64,000 bases of DNA from Gottfriedia solisilvae. Lineage in GTDB: Bacteria > Bacillota > Bacilli > Bacillales > Bacillaceae_G. This document shows, in pieces, positions 1-8,568 of the stretch (position 1 is its first letter; every line of letters begins with the position of its first letter). A model generated the notes under the pieces. It saw nothing but the letters and a program-made list of their open reading frames with translations, made no database searches and was not told the origin of the DNA. The stretch is taken from positions 186,001 to 250,000 of the forward strand of contig NZ_NETJ01000005.1 in assembly GCF_002128405.1 (NCBI RefSeq). Reading direction: 5' to 3'. Both the position numbers and the translations under genes were made by a program.

Positions 1-918
1 AGAAATATTCATGCAAAACAAGAGGTCTGTATGATCTATTGGGGGGAACATGTTGAAAATTTCAATAAACAGCTATCAGAAATATTAATGACAGTTGTTC
101 CTTTTCCATTTCATATTTCCAGTAGCGGACAGTATGAAGTAGAAACATTGCAGGATGCTTACATAGAAGCAAAGCAGATTATACATGAATTCAATTTGCT
201 TGAAATGATCGAATGTCCCGTCTATTTAAAAGCAAACATACAGGAGCAAAAAGGATTAAATGCTATCGAATTATTAAAATTACTAGATAAAATGATGGAG
301 AAAAACGATATTTCATTTTTTGATGAAATCATAAATCGGATTGTAAATCATTTGAAAGAATTCAATTATTTCTCATACGCTCAATTAGAAAATTGGCATC
401 AGGAATTCGAGTTATTTTTAAATAGATGGATCACGAAGAATTCAATACAAACTTTACATAAAATTAGTATCGATGCTTATTGGAATATTCGAGGACATTT
501 CGAACTAAAAGATTTCCTACTAGCTCAAAGAGAAAGAGTTAGTTCACTTTTACATCAAATAGGACGACCAGCCAAAGAACTCAATACGATCGAAGAAATT
601 GCTTACTATATACAAAATCATTATTCAGAAGAAATCTCTCTACAAGAGTTTTCTGAGAAATTTTATTTAAGTAGAGAATATATTTCGCGTAAGTTTAAAC
701 AAATTTACGGTGAAAATTTATCAGATTATATCGTACGAATTAGAATGAATAAAGCAAAAGAATTACTTAAATTTCCACGCTTAAAAATATATGAAATAGC
801 AGGAGAAATTGGATACCAGGACGATAAATACTTTCGGAAAATATTCAAAAAAATGGTAGGCATGACTCCTAATGAATATCGAAAAGAATTTGAAGTAAAA
901 GAAAGAGAGATATTTTAA
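1..918 (+). CDS. AraC-family (YesN-type) regulator, 5' truncated by window edge
   Basis: The frame is open back to base 1, so the gene starts upstream and the ATG at 31 is probably internal. The last ~100 residues form an AraC/XylS double helix-turn-helix: 'EISLQEFSEKFYLSREYISRKFK' region, then 'KIYEIAGEIGYQDDKYFRKIFKK' region and the typical 'GMTPNEYRK' end. The preceding ~200 residues resemble the helical middle part of YesN-type response regulators; a receiver domain, if present, lies outside the window. Such proteins usually pair with a YesM-like histidine kinase and control sugar uptake. The target is unknown here. A dispersed repeat starts ~45 bp after the stop. Confidence 0.8.
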   Translation, partial: RNIHAKQEVCMIYWGEHVENFNKQLSEILMTVVPFPFHISSSGQYEVETLQDAYIEAKQIIHEFNLLEMIECPVYLKANIQEQKGLNAIELLKLLDKMMEKNDISFFDEIINRIVNHLKEFNYFSYAQLENWHQEFELFLNRWITKNSIQTLHKISIDAYWNIRGHFELKDFLLAQRERVSSLLHQIGRPAKELNTIEEIAYYIQNHYSEEISLQEFSEKFYLSREYISRKFKQIYGENLSDYIVRIRMNKAKELLKFPRLKIYEIAGEIGYQDDKYFRKIFKKMVGMTPNEYRKEFEVKEREIF

Positions 919-964
919 AGAAGCAAAAAAGTCTCGCCACTTAAAGTCTACTAAAAAAAAGAAT

Positions 965-1086
965 GTTGATTTACGTTCCAGGATGCTCGCTTTCCGTGGG
1001 GCGTGCGATGAGCCTCCTCGGCACGCCTCCGGGGTCTCCTCTGTCCCACTACTCCCACAGGAGTCGAGCACTCTGCTCCAATCAAC
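965..1086. repeat. Dispersed palindromic repeat, copy A
   Basis: A GC-rich island in AT-rich DNA, bounded by GTTGATT and AATCAAC. It contains internal complementary words (GCTCGCTTTCC, GGGGCGTG, GAGCCTCCTCG, ACTCCCACAGGAGTCGAGCA). Related copies lie at 30299-30467 (same orientation), 32191-32377 and 55009-55137 (opposite orientation). Apparent reading frames through it are not genes. Confidence 0.8.
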
Positions 1087-1199
1087 TTCTCTTATTAATT
1101 ACTTTCTGATAAATAAAGAGAAAAAATGAAGGGATATAGCCTAATTATTTAGAACTAATTAAAGTAGTCATAAAGTAGGTTTTTTTGGAGGATTAAACA

Positions 1200-2177
1200 A
1201 TGGAACATACTGTAGAAAGAGTTTTTACGAAAGAAATATTGCATAATGCTGCATCAGGGTTCGGAATCGAGGTAGATGAGAAGCCGGTAGGTGATTTTGA
1301 AAACTATATTTTTAAAGGTCATACAAAAGATGGAATAGCTAGGGTATTGCGACTAACTCACTCCTCGCATCGTCAAAAAAATGAAATTGAAGCCGAACTT
1401 ACCTTTTTAAAATATGTAAGAGAAAATGGTGCAAATGCAGCGGGTTCTTTATTATCTCTAAATGGGAATTTGGTAGAAGAACATATTGCTAGTGATGGAA
1501 CTAGCTTTTTTGCAGCAATGTTTGAATGGGCTGATGGTAAATTAGTTGATCGAACAAACCCTAACGTTTGGAATGACGATTTAATGTTTAAATTAGGGAA
1601 AACGCTGGGAAAATTACATGCTTTAACTGTTAATTATCCGGTTACAAGCGCAAGAGAATCTTGGGATGAAGAAGCATATCTTCAAGTGATGTTAAATCAT
1701 GAAGAATTAGGTCCACATACAAAAGTGCTATTAGAAGAAATGAGTCATTATCCAAGACAAACAAATTCGTATGGATTAATCCATAGTGATTTACACTTTC
1801 ATAATTTTTTTGTGAATGATGAAGGGGAAATCACTGCCTTCGATTTTGACGATTTACAATATAATTATTTTATTTCGGATATCGCGATTGTACTTTACTA
1901 TACTGCTTGGGGAAGCAAAAAGTCTTATGAAGAGAATTCTGCATACGCTAAAAAACAATTAGCTATCCTTAGAAAGGGATATGAAACTGAGTTTGTTTTA
2001 GAAGAAGAGTGGTATAGTCGAATTCCTGCATTTTTAAAGTGCAGAGATCATGTTTTATATTATGTATTAAAAATGAAATATGAAGGTAAAGAAGAACATT
2101 CACAGAGAGTAAATGAACTTTGTGAACAAATTCGTGAACGAATTGTTAATGGAAAAACGATTGTAGACTTAGGTTAA
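1200..2177 (+). CDS. APH-fold phosphotransferase family protein
   Basis: A 325-residue protein of the aminoglycoside phosphotransferase/choline kinase superfamily. The catalytic loop 'HSDLHFHNF' lies near residues 195-203 and the metal-binding 'FDFDD' near 213-217, so the kinase core is intact. The substrate cannot be read from sequence: aminoglycoside, homoserine, methylthioribose and fructosamine kinases share the fold. The start is supported by TTGGAGGATTAAACA before the ATG. It is a single gene ending in a hairpin terminator shared with the convergent pst operon. Calling it a resistance gene would be unsupported. Confidence 0.75.
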   Translation: MEHTVERVFTKEILHNAASGFGIEVDEKPVGDFENYIFKGHTKDGIARVLRLTHSSHRQKNEIEAELTFLKYVRENGANAAGSLLSLNGNLVEEHIASDGTSFFAAMFEWADGKLVDRTNPNVWNDDLMFKLGKTLGKLHALTVNYPVTSARESWDEEAYLQVMLNHEELGPHTKVLLEEMSHYPRQTNSYGLIHSDLHFHNFFVNDEGEITAFDFDDLQYNYFISDIAIVLYYTAWGSKKSYEENSAYAKKQLAILRKGYETEFVLEEEWYSRIPAFLKCRDHVLYYVLKMKYEGKEEHSQRVNELCEQIRERIVNGKTIVDLG

Positions 2178-2181
2178 TAAA

Positions 2182-2217
2182 AAAACTCGGAATCAGTTAG
2201 TTGACTCCGAGTTTTTA
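2182..2217. terminator. Bidirectional terminator between APH-fold gene and pstA
   Basis: AACTCGGA and TCCGAGTT form the stem, extended by TCA/TGA after one mismatch, with a T-run to the right and an A-run to the left. It serves both convergent genes and therefore closes the pst operon directly after pstA. Confidence 0.8.
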
Positions 2218-2246
2218 TTTATTTATAAATTGCTGGGGGAGCAAAT

Positions 2247-3125
2247 TTAGAATCTGTTTTGGAATTTATTACGAATCCATACAGCAACACCATTCATAAC
2301 AATTAACATAACAAGTAGCACGATGATTCCTGCAGCTGCAACAAATTGGAATGCTTCTTGTGGACGAGAAGTCCAGTTGTAAATTTGAATTGGCATAACC
2401 GTGAATCCTGAGAAGATATCAGTTGGTACGAATGCAACATAAGAAAGGGCTCCAATAACTAATAGCGGAGCAGTTTCACCAATTGCACGTGAGAATGCTA
2501 ATATACTTCCAGTTAATATACCTGGTAATGCAGTTGGGAAGACAATGCGATATATCGTTTTCCATTTTGTACTACCTAATGCAAATGAAGCTTCACGTAA
2601 TTGGTTAGGAACCGAACGAATTGCTTCTTGTGAAGAAACAACAATAACAGGAAGAATGACAAGGGACATTGTTAATCCACCAGCTAAAATACTGCGTTCA
2701 AATCCAAATAAACGAACAAATACTGTTAATCCTAATAAACCGAATACGATAGATGGCACACCTGCTAAATTTGAAATATTTAATTGAATAAAACGAGTTA
2801 AAAAGTTTTTCTTTGCATATTCTTCTAAATAAATTGCTGTTCCGACACCTAAAACTAATGAAACAGGAATGACTACTGCCATTAACCACATCGTTCCATA
2901 AAGTGCAGCTTTAATCCCTGCTCTTTCAGGTATACGAGAAGCAAAGTTTGTGAAGAAATCCGGTGTTATAAATGAAAATCCTTGACTACCAATTCTGTAA
3001 AGTAAAACTGCTAATACGAATAAGCCAAACATAGTAGATAAGAAGAAAATTTGTGAGCTTATTTTATTTTTTACTAATCGGTTACCAATTTTAGCAGAAA
3101 CTTTATTGTGATCGATGAAATTCAT
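2247..3125 (-). CDS. pstA: Phosphate ABC transporter permease PstA
   Basis: A 292-residue membrane protein with about six transmembrane segments and the permease EAA loop ('REASFALGSTKWKTIYRIVFPTALPG' region, near residues 175-200). It forms the inner-membrane channel of the high-affinity phosphate importer with PstC. It starts 3 bp after the pstC stop behind GGAGGTATAATC, so the two are translationally coupled. It is the last gene of the operon: a terminator follows within 30-65 bp, and no pstB or phoU is present downstream, which is unusual. Confidence 0.93.
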   Translation of the reverse strand: MNFIDHNKVSAKIGNRLVKNKISSQIFFLSTMFGLFVLAVLLYRIGSQGFSFITPDFFTNFASRIPERAGIKAALYGTMWLMAVVIPVSLVLGVGTAIYLEEYAKKNFLTRFIQLNISNLAGVPSIVFGLLGLTVFVRLFGFERSILAGGLTMSLVILPVIVVSSQEAIRSVPNQLREASFALGSTKWKTIYRIVFPTALPGILTGSILAFSRAIGETAPLLVIGALSYVAFVPTDIFSGFTVMPIQIYNWTSRPQEAFQFVAAAGIIVLLVMLIVMNGVAVWIRNKFQNRF

Positions 3126-3127
3126 GA

Positions 3128-4072
3128 TTATACCTCCTCTTTAAATCGTTTCGAGATAAAATGTGCAATTACGTTCATCACTAATGTAAAGATGAATAAT
3201 GTTGTACCTACTGCGTAAATACTGTAGTAACCAATCGAACCGTAACCTACATCACCTTGACTGACTTGTGCAATAAATGCAGTCATCGTTTGTACTGCTT
3301 TTGTAGGATCAAACGATAGAATTGGGTTTGCACCACCAGCTACAGATACGATCATTGTTTCTCCAATTGCGCGAGAAATTCCAAGTACAAAAGATGCGAT
3401 TACACCTGACATAGCTGCAGGTAAGACAACTTTTAAAGAAACTTCAAGTTTTGTTGAACCTAAGCCATATGCACCTTCACGTAGTGAATTTGGAACAGAA
3501 CTCATTGCATCCTCAGATAAAGAGGTAATCATAGGGATAATCATAATACCGATTACTAGACCTGGACTTAAAGCATTGTAAATACCTAATGTTGGAATGA
3601 TTTCTTTTAAAATTGGTGTAACAAATGTTAATGCAAAGAAACCATAAACAATAGTTGGTACGCCTGCTAATACCTCAAGAATTGGTTTAATTGTTCGGCG
3701 TGTTTTATCTGAAGCATATTCACTTAAATAAATAGCTGACGTTAAACCAATCGGTACAGCGACAATCGTTGCAATAAGTGACGTTAATAAAGTACCTGAT
3801 ATAAGTGGTAAAATTCCATAATCTGGATCAGATAATGTTGGATGCCATTCTTTACTTGTTAAAAATTCAACGATTGATACTTTTTCAAAGAAGTGAACTG
3901 TTTCTGCAAGTAAGGTAAAAACAATACCAAATGTTGTAAAGATTGCAACAAGTGCACAAACTAAAAATAGTTTTGGCATTAATTTTTCTAAGATTGTATC
4001 CATTGAAACTTTTTTCTTTTTATTTGCAGCAATCGCTTGTTGAACAGGCGAAATCTTTTTTGTTTCTAACAT
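3128..4072 (-). CDS. pstC: Phosphate ABC transporter permease PstC
   Basis: A 314-residue permease with a cytosolic N-terminus of ~35 residues, about six membrane spans and an EAA loop ('REGAYGLGSTKLEVSLKVVLPAAMSG' region). It pairs with PstA to move phosphate delivered by PstS. The RBS AGGGGGTTTTT precedes the ATG. It sits 83 bp downstream of pstS, with a strong hairpin in the gap that may set the usual excess of PstS over the membrane components. The length is normal for the family. Confidence 0.93.
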   Translation of the reverse strand: MLETKKISPVQQAIAANKKKKVSMDTILEKLMPKLFLVCALVAIFTTFGIVFTLLAETVHFFEKVSIVEFLTSKEWHPTLSDPDYGILPLISGTLLTSLIATIVAVPIGLTSAIYLSEYASDKTRRTIKPILEVLAGVPTIVYGFFALTFVTPILKEIIPTLGIYNALSPGLVIGIMIIPMITSLSEDAMSSVPNSLREGAYGLGSTKLEVSLKVVLPAAMSGVIASFVLGISRAIGETMIVSVAGGANPILSFDPTKAVQTMTAFIAQVSQGDVGYGSIGYYSIYAVGTTLFIFTLVMNVIAHFISKRFKEEV

Positions 4073-4102
4073 TTTTAAAAACCCCCTAATTTCAAGAATG
4101 AA

Positions 4103-4134
4103 AGAGGTAAGGCTTCATCCGGGTCCTTACCTCT
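4103..4134 (-). promoter_or_regulatory. Hairpin between pstS and pstC
   Basis: AGAGGTAAGG and CCTTACCTCT form a perfect 10-bp stem with a 12-nt loop, without a clean U-run. The position suggests a partial terminator or mRNA stabiliser that favours pstS expression; this role is inferred. Confidence 0.6.
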
Positions 4135-4155
4135 CTTAAATTCAGTTAAATTTAA

Positions 4156-5109
4156 TTATTTTTTTGCAGCTTCGTCTAACTTTTTAAGGTTATCTTCGTA
4201 TTTTTCATCTTCTAAAGGTACATATCCAACTTCTTCAGCTAATGTTGGGACGTTTTCGTTTGCGAATTTTAGGTAATCAATTACTTCTGCACGCTCTAAA
4301 GATTTTTTATTTACATAAGTGAAGATTTCACGTGAAAGTGGTGCATAAGAACCGTCTTTAATTGTTTCTTCAGTTGGTTCAACAGCTTCGCCAGTTTCAG
4401 GATTTACAACTGGTACAACTTTTAATTTATCTTTGTTTTCTTCATAGTAAGCATGACCGAAGAATCCAATCGCATTTTTCTCTCCAGCTACACCAGTAAC
4501 TAGAACGTTATCATCTTCTGACATTTGAGTATCTTTACGAACATCACCTTTGTCTAAGATTGCTTCTTTAAAGTAGTCAAATGTTCCTGATTCAGTACCT
4601 GGGCTAAAGAATTTAATTTCTTCTTTTGGCCAAGCAGGGTTTACATCGTTCCAAGTTTTTACTTTTGAATCAACTGCCCACATTTTAGCTAACTCTTCTA
4701 CAGTTAATTTATCTACAAAATCATTATCCTTACTTACTACTACTGATAAACCATCGTAAGCTAATTCTAATTGAATATATTCAATGTTATTTTCCTTTGC
4801 GATTGCAGCTTCTTCATCTTTGATTGGACGAGATGCATTACTTAAGTCAGTTTCACCTTTTGTAAATTTCTCAAATCCTCCACCAGTACCACTGATACCA
4901 ACTGAAGCATGTACATCTGGTTGAGCTGCTGTATATTCTTCAGATACTGCTTCCATAATAGGAGCAACTGTTGATGATCCATCAATTAAGATATCTCCAG
5001 ATAACTGTTTGCCTGACGTGTTTTCAGTTTTATCTGTATTTCCACAAGCTGCTAATGAAAGAAGAGCTGCTGCTGATAATAATAGTAAAGGTTTTTTAAT
5101 CAATTTCAT
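4156..5109 (-). CDS. pstS: Phosphate-binding lipoprotein PstS
   Basis: A substrate-binding lipoprotein of about 317 residues. The ATG at 5109 is preferred because it follows AGGGGGAAAACTTAAA and opens a signal peptide with lipobox 'SLAAC' (Cys 22). An upstream in-frame ATG at 5172 would overlap the promoter. Phosphate-site motifs are visible: 'GSSTVAPI', 'GTGGGFEKF', 'NASRPI' and 'GTESGTFDYF'. It captures phosphate outside the membrane for PstC/PstA. A Pho box lies ~65-100 bp upstream, so induction by phosphate starvation through PhoP is predicted. Confidence 0.95.
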   Translation of the reverse strand: MKLIKKPLLLLSAAALLSLAACGNTDKTENTSGKQLSGDILIDGSSTVAPIMEAVSEEYTAAQPDVHASVGISGTGGGFEKFTKGETDLSNASRPIKDEEAAIAKENNIEYIQLELAYDGLSVVVSKDNDFVDKLTVEELAKMWAVDSKVKTWNDVNPAWPKEEIKFFSPGTESGTFDYFKEAILDKGDVRKDTQMSEDDNVLVTGVAGEKNAIGFFGHAYYEENKDKLKVVPVVNPETGEAVEPTEETIKDGSYAPLSREIFTYVNKKSLERAEVIDYLKFANENVPTLAEEVGYVPLEDEKYEDNLKKLDEAAKK

Positions 5110-5158
5110 TTTAAGTTTTCCCCCTAAAAGTGGTTGTTTGTTATTTCTTACATTTCCT

Positions 5159-5212
5159 ACTATATTCCACAAAAGTTAACTAGCTTTTAACTGAACGTAA
5201 AGAATTTGTAAA
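5159..5212 (-). promoter_or_regulatory. PhoP-dependent pstS promoter with four-repeat Pho box
   Basis: Read on the minus strand, four hexamers TTTACA, TTTACG, TTAAAA and TTAACT start exactly 11 bp apart (plus-strand 5207-5212, 5196-5201, 5185-5190, 5174-5179). A TATAGT -10 element lies 9 bp further on (5164-5159). This matches the Bacillus PhoP consensus of TTAACA-like direct repeats with 11-bp spacing. Confidence 0.85.
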
Positions 5213-5312
5213 TGTATAACGAATGTCCCCCTTTTTATAAAAGAATTCATTACAATGACTGTAAAAATAAAAATATAGTTTATACCAAAAAAAATATAGG
5301 GGTTGAAAAAGC

Positions 5313-5999
5313 GTGGAGCAGGTTGTCATCGTTCAGGAAAAAAATGAAATTGAAAGTGCGCTTTTGCAAAGTAACCAATTTGACTTGTATAAAATAAGTA
5401 CCTATCCATATAGAGAGTTTAAAGAAGAGGTACATTTAGGGTTTTTAAAGGGATGTCTTATTTTAAAGAAAAGCCGTATTTTAGATGAATTTATACCGAT
5501 TATCTTAAGAATCAGGCGGATCACAAATGTTCCAATTATATTATTGGTAGAACAATACGATACTTTCGAAGCGGCAATTTGCATGGAAGCGGGTGCAGAT
5601 GAATATGTTAAATATCCAATCCATCCTAGAGATTTATCAGCTAGAATTAAAGCCGTTATGCGCAGGAGCTATCAAGATAAAATAGAAGAAAAAGAAACAA
5701 TAATACACGTTGGAAACATTTCTATTTATGTAAATAGAGAAGAAGTATATAGAAGTAATAATAGAGTAGACATAAATGCAAGAGAATTTGCGATCTTGAT
5801 CTATTTAGTGAAAAAAGCAGGGCGTATTGTGACTAGAGAAGAATTAATGGAGGTTATTTCGGTATATAAAAATAAAAGGCTGATTGATATTTATATCCAT
5901 GGATTACGATCTAAAATTGAAGAACTCCCGAATTTTCCTAAATATATAAGAACAATAAAAGGAAAAGGATATCGTTTTGAGCCTGTTTATTCTAATTGA
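5313..5999 (+). CDS. OmpR/PhoB-type response regulator with degenerate receiver
   Basis: 228 residues with a GTG start behind ATAGGGG. The C-terminal winged helix (about residues 130-225) is typical: 'INAREFAILIYLVKKAGRIVTREELM' region and the terminal 'IRTIKGKGYRFEP'. The N-terminal ~115 residues keep the receiver length and the 'GADEYVKYPI' end, but the acidic pair is replaced by 'QE'. The strand that normally carries the phospho-accepting Asp reads 'GCLILKKSRIL' with no Asp. It is probably phosphorylation-independent. It is divergent from pstS, shares its upstream region and has no adjacent kinase. A role in phosphate control is inferred from position only. Confidence 0.8.
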   Translation: MEQVVIVQEKNEIESALLQSNQFDLYKISTYPYREFKEEVHLGFLKGCLILKKSRILDEFIPIILRIRRITNVPIILLVEQYDTFEAAICMEAGADEYVKYPIHPRDLSARIKAVMRRSYQDKIEEKETIIHVGNISIYVNREEVYRSNNRVDINAREFAILIYLVKKAGRIVTREELMEVISVYKNKRLIDIYIHGLRSKIEELPNFPKYIRTIKGKGYRFEPVYSN

Positions 6000-6024
6000 A
6001 AGGGCTCGTATCAAAGCCAGTAAA

Positions 6025-6055
6025 AAATGCTCCTATATATAGGGGCATTTTTTTT
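6025..6055 (+). terminator. Terminator of response-regulator gene
   Basis: AATGCTCCTATA and TATAGGGGCATT pair (one G-U) and are followed by eight T. Confidence 0.8.
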
Positions 6056-6146
6056 GAAATTCACATTAACTTTACACTTTATTTATATAAGGTAAATATT
6101 GTCAAATTATACTTTAAATTAGGAGTTTATGTAATAAAATTAGGAA

Positions 6147-8006
6147 ATGTGGTGTGAATTGGTGAAAAACGACGCAGTAAAAAACACTATAAAGAGATTC
6201 ATTCAACGAGACCAAAACAAAAAAGATAATCGTAAAATAAAAGAAGCATTGTTTAGTTTTTTTAGAAAAGTTATTGTGAAAAAAGAACATGAACCAAGAA
6301 CAGAAAAGGAAGATGGTAGTAATCGTAAAAAGAAGCTTGTTGAACGATTTACACTTCAGTCTCGTTTAGTTTTATTTACTGTTGGTTTAATTACTTTATC
6401 TATGTCTGTCGTATCATTGATTTCTTATCAAAAAGCCAAGGAAACAACTATTACTACAATGAATAGCAGAATTGAGCGAGAAGCTTCTATTATGAAAGAA
6501 ATCTCTCAAAGCCTTCAATACAGATATATTGGAGATGAGAAAGGTTTTGAAAAAGCTATTAATAATGTTGTAAAGAATCAAATGGCAAATTTATCTCAAG
6601 ACGGATTAAAAGCATCAGCGTTTTTTGTATCAGAAGAAACGAAAGAAGTGAAGGCATACAAAGCCAACTTACATAGCGACGTAAAAATACTTGATAAAGC
6701 AAAGAAAGAGATTCAAAAAAGTCAACATGGTGTTGGCCAAACAAAATTTCATGAAGTGTCTTATACATATGCGTTCGAAAAAATTAGTGAGCTAAAGGGA
6801 TATTATGCAGTGGTAATTGATGATCGCTCGTTTATGTGGATGTTAGATGATATGAAAAAAATCTTTATGTTGTCAATTTTGATATGTATTTTTATGACAA
6901 TCGTTATGACATACTTTGCAGTTAGAAATATCATAAAGCCGTTGGAAAAATTAAGGGATGTAATGAGGGTCGTTCGAACAGGAGATTTAACGATTAAGGT
7001 GGATACTAACTCAAATATCCCGGAAATCGTTTCATTAACAAAAAGCTTTAAAAGTATGATTGAACAAATGCGTCAAATGCTTTCGAATATAGATGCTACA
7101 ACAGTTTCTTTAGTTACTACTAGTAAAGAGCTACAACATACAGCAAAGCATTCATTTCAATATACGAAGGCTTCTTTAGAAACAATGAATATTGTCAAAA
7201 TGGGTGCAGAAGAAACAGCTGCTAGTTCGACTAATAATAGCAATATGTTTCTTCATATGAAAGACGAATCTTCTAGTGTATTACAAACAATGGAAAAAGT
7301 AATGGATGCATCGAAGAATATGAATCATTCAGCAATAAAAGGCGAAGAAAATGTAGCTGAATTATTAAAATCATTCCAACACATTCAACAAAAGTGTAAG
7401 CAAGTAGCCGGCACGATTCATGAGGTTTCTGGGTATAGTTCGCAAATTACAAAAGTAGTAACATGGATTCGTTCCATTGCAGATCAAACGAAATTATTAG
7501 CATTAAATGCCTCAATTGAAGCAGCGAGAGCAGGGGATGCAGGTAAAGGCTTCGCTGTTGTTGCACGTGAGGTTCAAAATCTAGCTAGCCAGTGTTCAAC
7601 TGCTACTGAGGATATTGCCGAATCAGTAACAAATATGAATAATATGATGTCGATTGCAACAAAGGAATTTAATCTGCTTGCCATTGATACTGAAAATAGT
7701 ACAGAAACAGTTGAAACATCTCGATTAGCTTTTAATTCCTTATTAACAACTATTACTGATATAAACTATAAAATTGAAAAAATGCATACGGAACTATCAA
7801 AATTAAAAGACACAATTCCTTTAATGGAAGAATCAACATTACATTTTGGTTCAATTTCACAACAAACATTAGCAAGTGCTGAAGAAATGTTGAATACTTC
7901 AGATGAGCAAATGAAACGAATGCAATTAACCTTTAATAATAGTCAGCAGTTAAATACAGTGGCACTTTCACTTACAGCATTAACTAAGAAGTTTATTGTA
8001 AAATAA
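6147..8006 (+). CDS. Methyl-accepting chemotaxis protein
   Basis: A transmembrane chemoreceptor of about 619 residues. It has a highly basic cytosolic N-terminal extension of ~70 residues, TM1 near 73-95, a small extracellular sensor of ~140 residues, TM2 near 236-258, a HAMP domain (about 258-312) and a coiled-coil signalling domain. The hairpin tip '[20 protein letters not shown]' near 443-462 contacts CheA/CheW. The start is uncertain: the ATG at 6147 has AGGA only 2 nt away, while the in-frame GTG at 6162 has GGTG at better spacing. The ligand is unknown. The long basic N-terminus before TM1 is unusual for the family. Confidence 0.9.
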   Translation: MWCELVKNDAVKNTIKRFIQRDQNKKDNRKIKEALFSFFRKVIVKKEHEPRTEKEDGSNRKKKLVERFTLQSRLVLFTVGLITLSMSVVSLISYQKAKETTITTMNSRIEREASIMKEISQSLQYRYIGDEKGFEKAINNVVKNQMANLSQDGLKASAFFVSEETKEVKAYKANLHSDVKILDKAKKEIQKSQHGVGQTKFHEVSYTYAFEKISELKGYYAVVIDDRSFMWMLDDMKKIFMLSILICIFMTIVMTYFAVRNIIKPLEKLRDVMRVVRTGDLTIKVDTNSNIPEIVSLTKSFKSMIEQMRQMLSNIDATTVSLVTTSKELQHTAKHSFQYTKASLETMNIVKMGAEETAASSTNNSNMFLHMKDESSSVLQTMEKVMDASKNMNHSAIKGEENVAELLKSFQHIQQKCKQVAGTIHEVSGYSSQITKVVTWIRSIADQTKLLALNASIEAARAGDAGKGFAVVAREVQNLASQCSTATEDIAESVTNMNNMMSIATKEFNLLAIDTENSTETVETSRLAFNSLLTTITDINYKIEKMHTELSKLKDTIPLMEESTLHFGSISQQTLASAEEMLNTSDEQMKRMQLTFNNSQQLNTVALSLTALTKKFIVK

Positions 8007-8029
8007 TTGGTTATTAGAAGAACCTAAAT

Positions 8030-8071
8030 AAAAACTAGGTAGATCCTAATGCAGGAACTACCTAGTTTTTA
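8030..8071. terminator. Terminator between chemoreceptor and BH0509-like gene
   Basis: AAAACTAGGTAG and CTACCTAGTTTT form a 12-bp stem followed by T's; it can serve both convergent genes. Confidence 0.8.
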
Positions 8072-8083
8072 TATGAATATTTA

Positions 8084-8230
8084 TTATTCCGCGTGGTGTA
8101 ACATATATGTGTAAGTTGAGTTATAAATATGTTCTAAATCTGCATCTGTCATAAATACCAAATCCTCAGATGAAAGCCCTCTCGCTTGCTCTAAAAATCG
8201 AACCATGTTTTTACGCTCTTCTCTACTCAT
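8084..8230 (-). CDS. BH0509-like small protein
   Basis: A 48-residue protein beginning 'MSREERKNMVRFLEQARGL', followed by a 'FMTDADLEHIYN' segment. It resembles the small BH0509 family of Bacillaceae, whose function is unknown. The start is supported by AAGGAGTG 7-8 nt before the ATG. It is convergent with the chemoreceptor gene. The composition is charged and soluble. The family assignment comes from recalled sequence pattern rather than a search. Confidence 0.7.
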   Translation of the reverse strand: MSREERKNMVRFLEQARGLSSEDLVFMTDADLEHIYNSTYTYMLHHAE

Positions 8231-8568
8231 TGTCAACACTCCTTATTATTTTGTTGTTTCTGTTTTACCATTCTGTATTAATACAGTATATTTAATTACT
8301 AATTATTATATAACAGAATGTTCAAAAAGTGCTAGGAGAATTTATCAAAATAAATAAAAAATTTTAATCGTTACAAAAGAATTGATTTCCATTAAATTTC
8401 GTTTAAAGATATATAAAGTTACTGTGAACAGAGAATTAGTCCAAATTAATTATGTAAAGTACAATAGTCGGTACGATATAAGTTTAAAGGTATTTCTTTC
8501 TTTCATGTTAGTTTTAATGGAATTGTAGAGATATTCTCATATAAGGAAATGATGAAAGGGTTGAAAAA
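8231..8568. other. Intergenic region between divergent genes
   Basis: AT-rich. It holds a perfect 14-bp palindrome CTGTATTAATACAG at 8273-8286, about 43 bp upstream of the BH0509-like start, which could be an operator. It must also hold the promoter of the lyase gene at 8569, but no confident -35/-10 pair was identified. No further gene was seen. Confidence 0.5.

Noticed and set aside
781-1071. Minus-strand open frame of ~96 codons over repeat copy A
   Set aside because: It runs through the repeat and the end of the AraC-type gene, has no RBS, and its sequence reflects the repeat.
1200-2177. Aminoglycoside resistance determinant
   Set aside because: Only the general APH kinase motifs are visible; substrate cannot be inferred and many relatives are housekeeping kinases.
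5212-5397. Plus-strand frame before the response regulator
   Set aside because: It overlaps the Pho box and the regulator start, with no RBS; the GTG-started regulator frame is far better supported.
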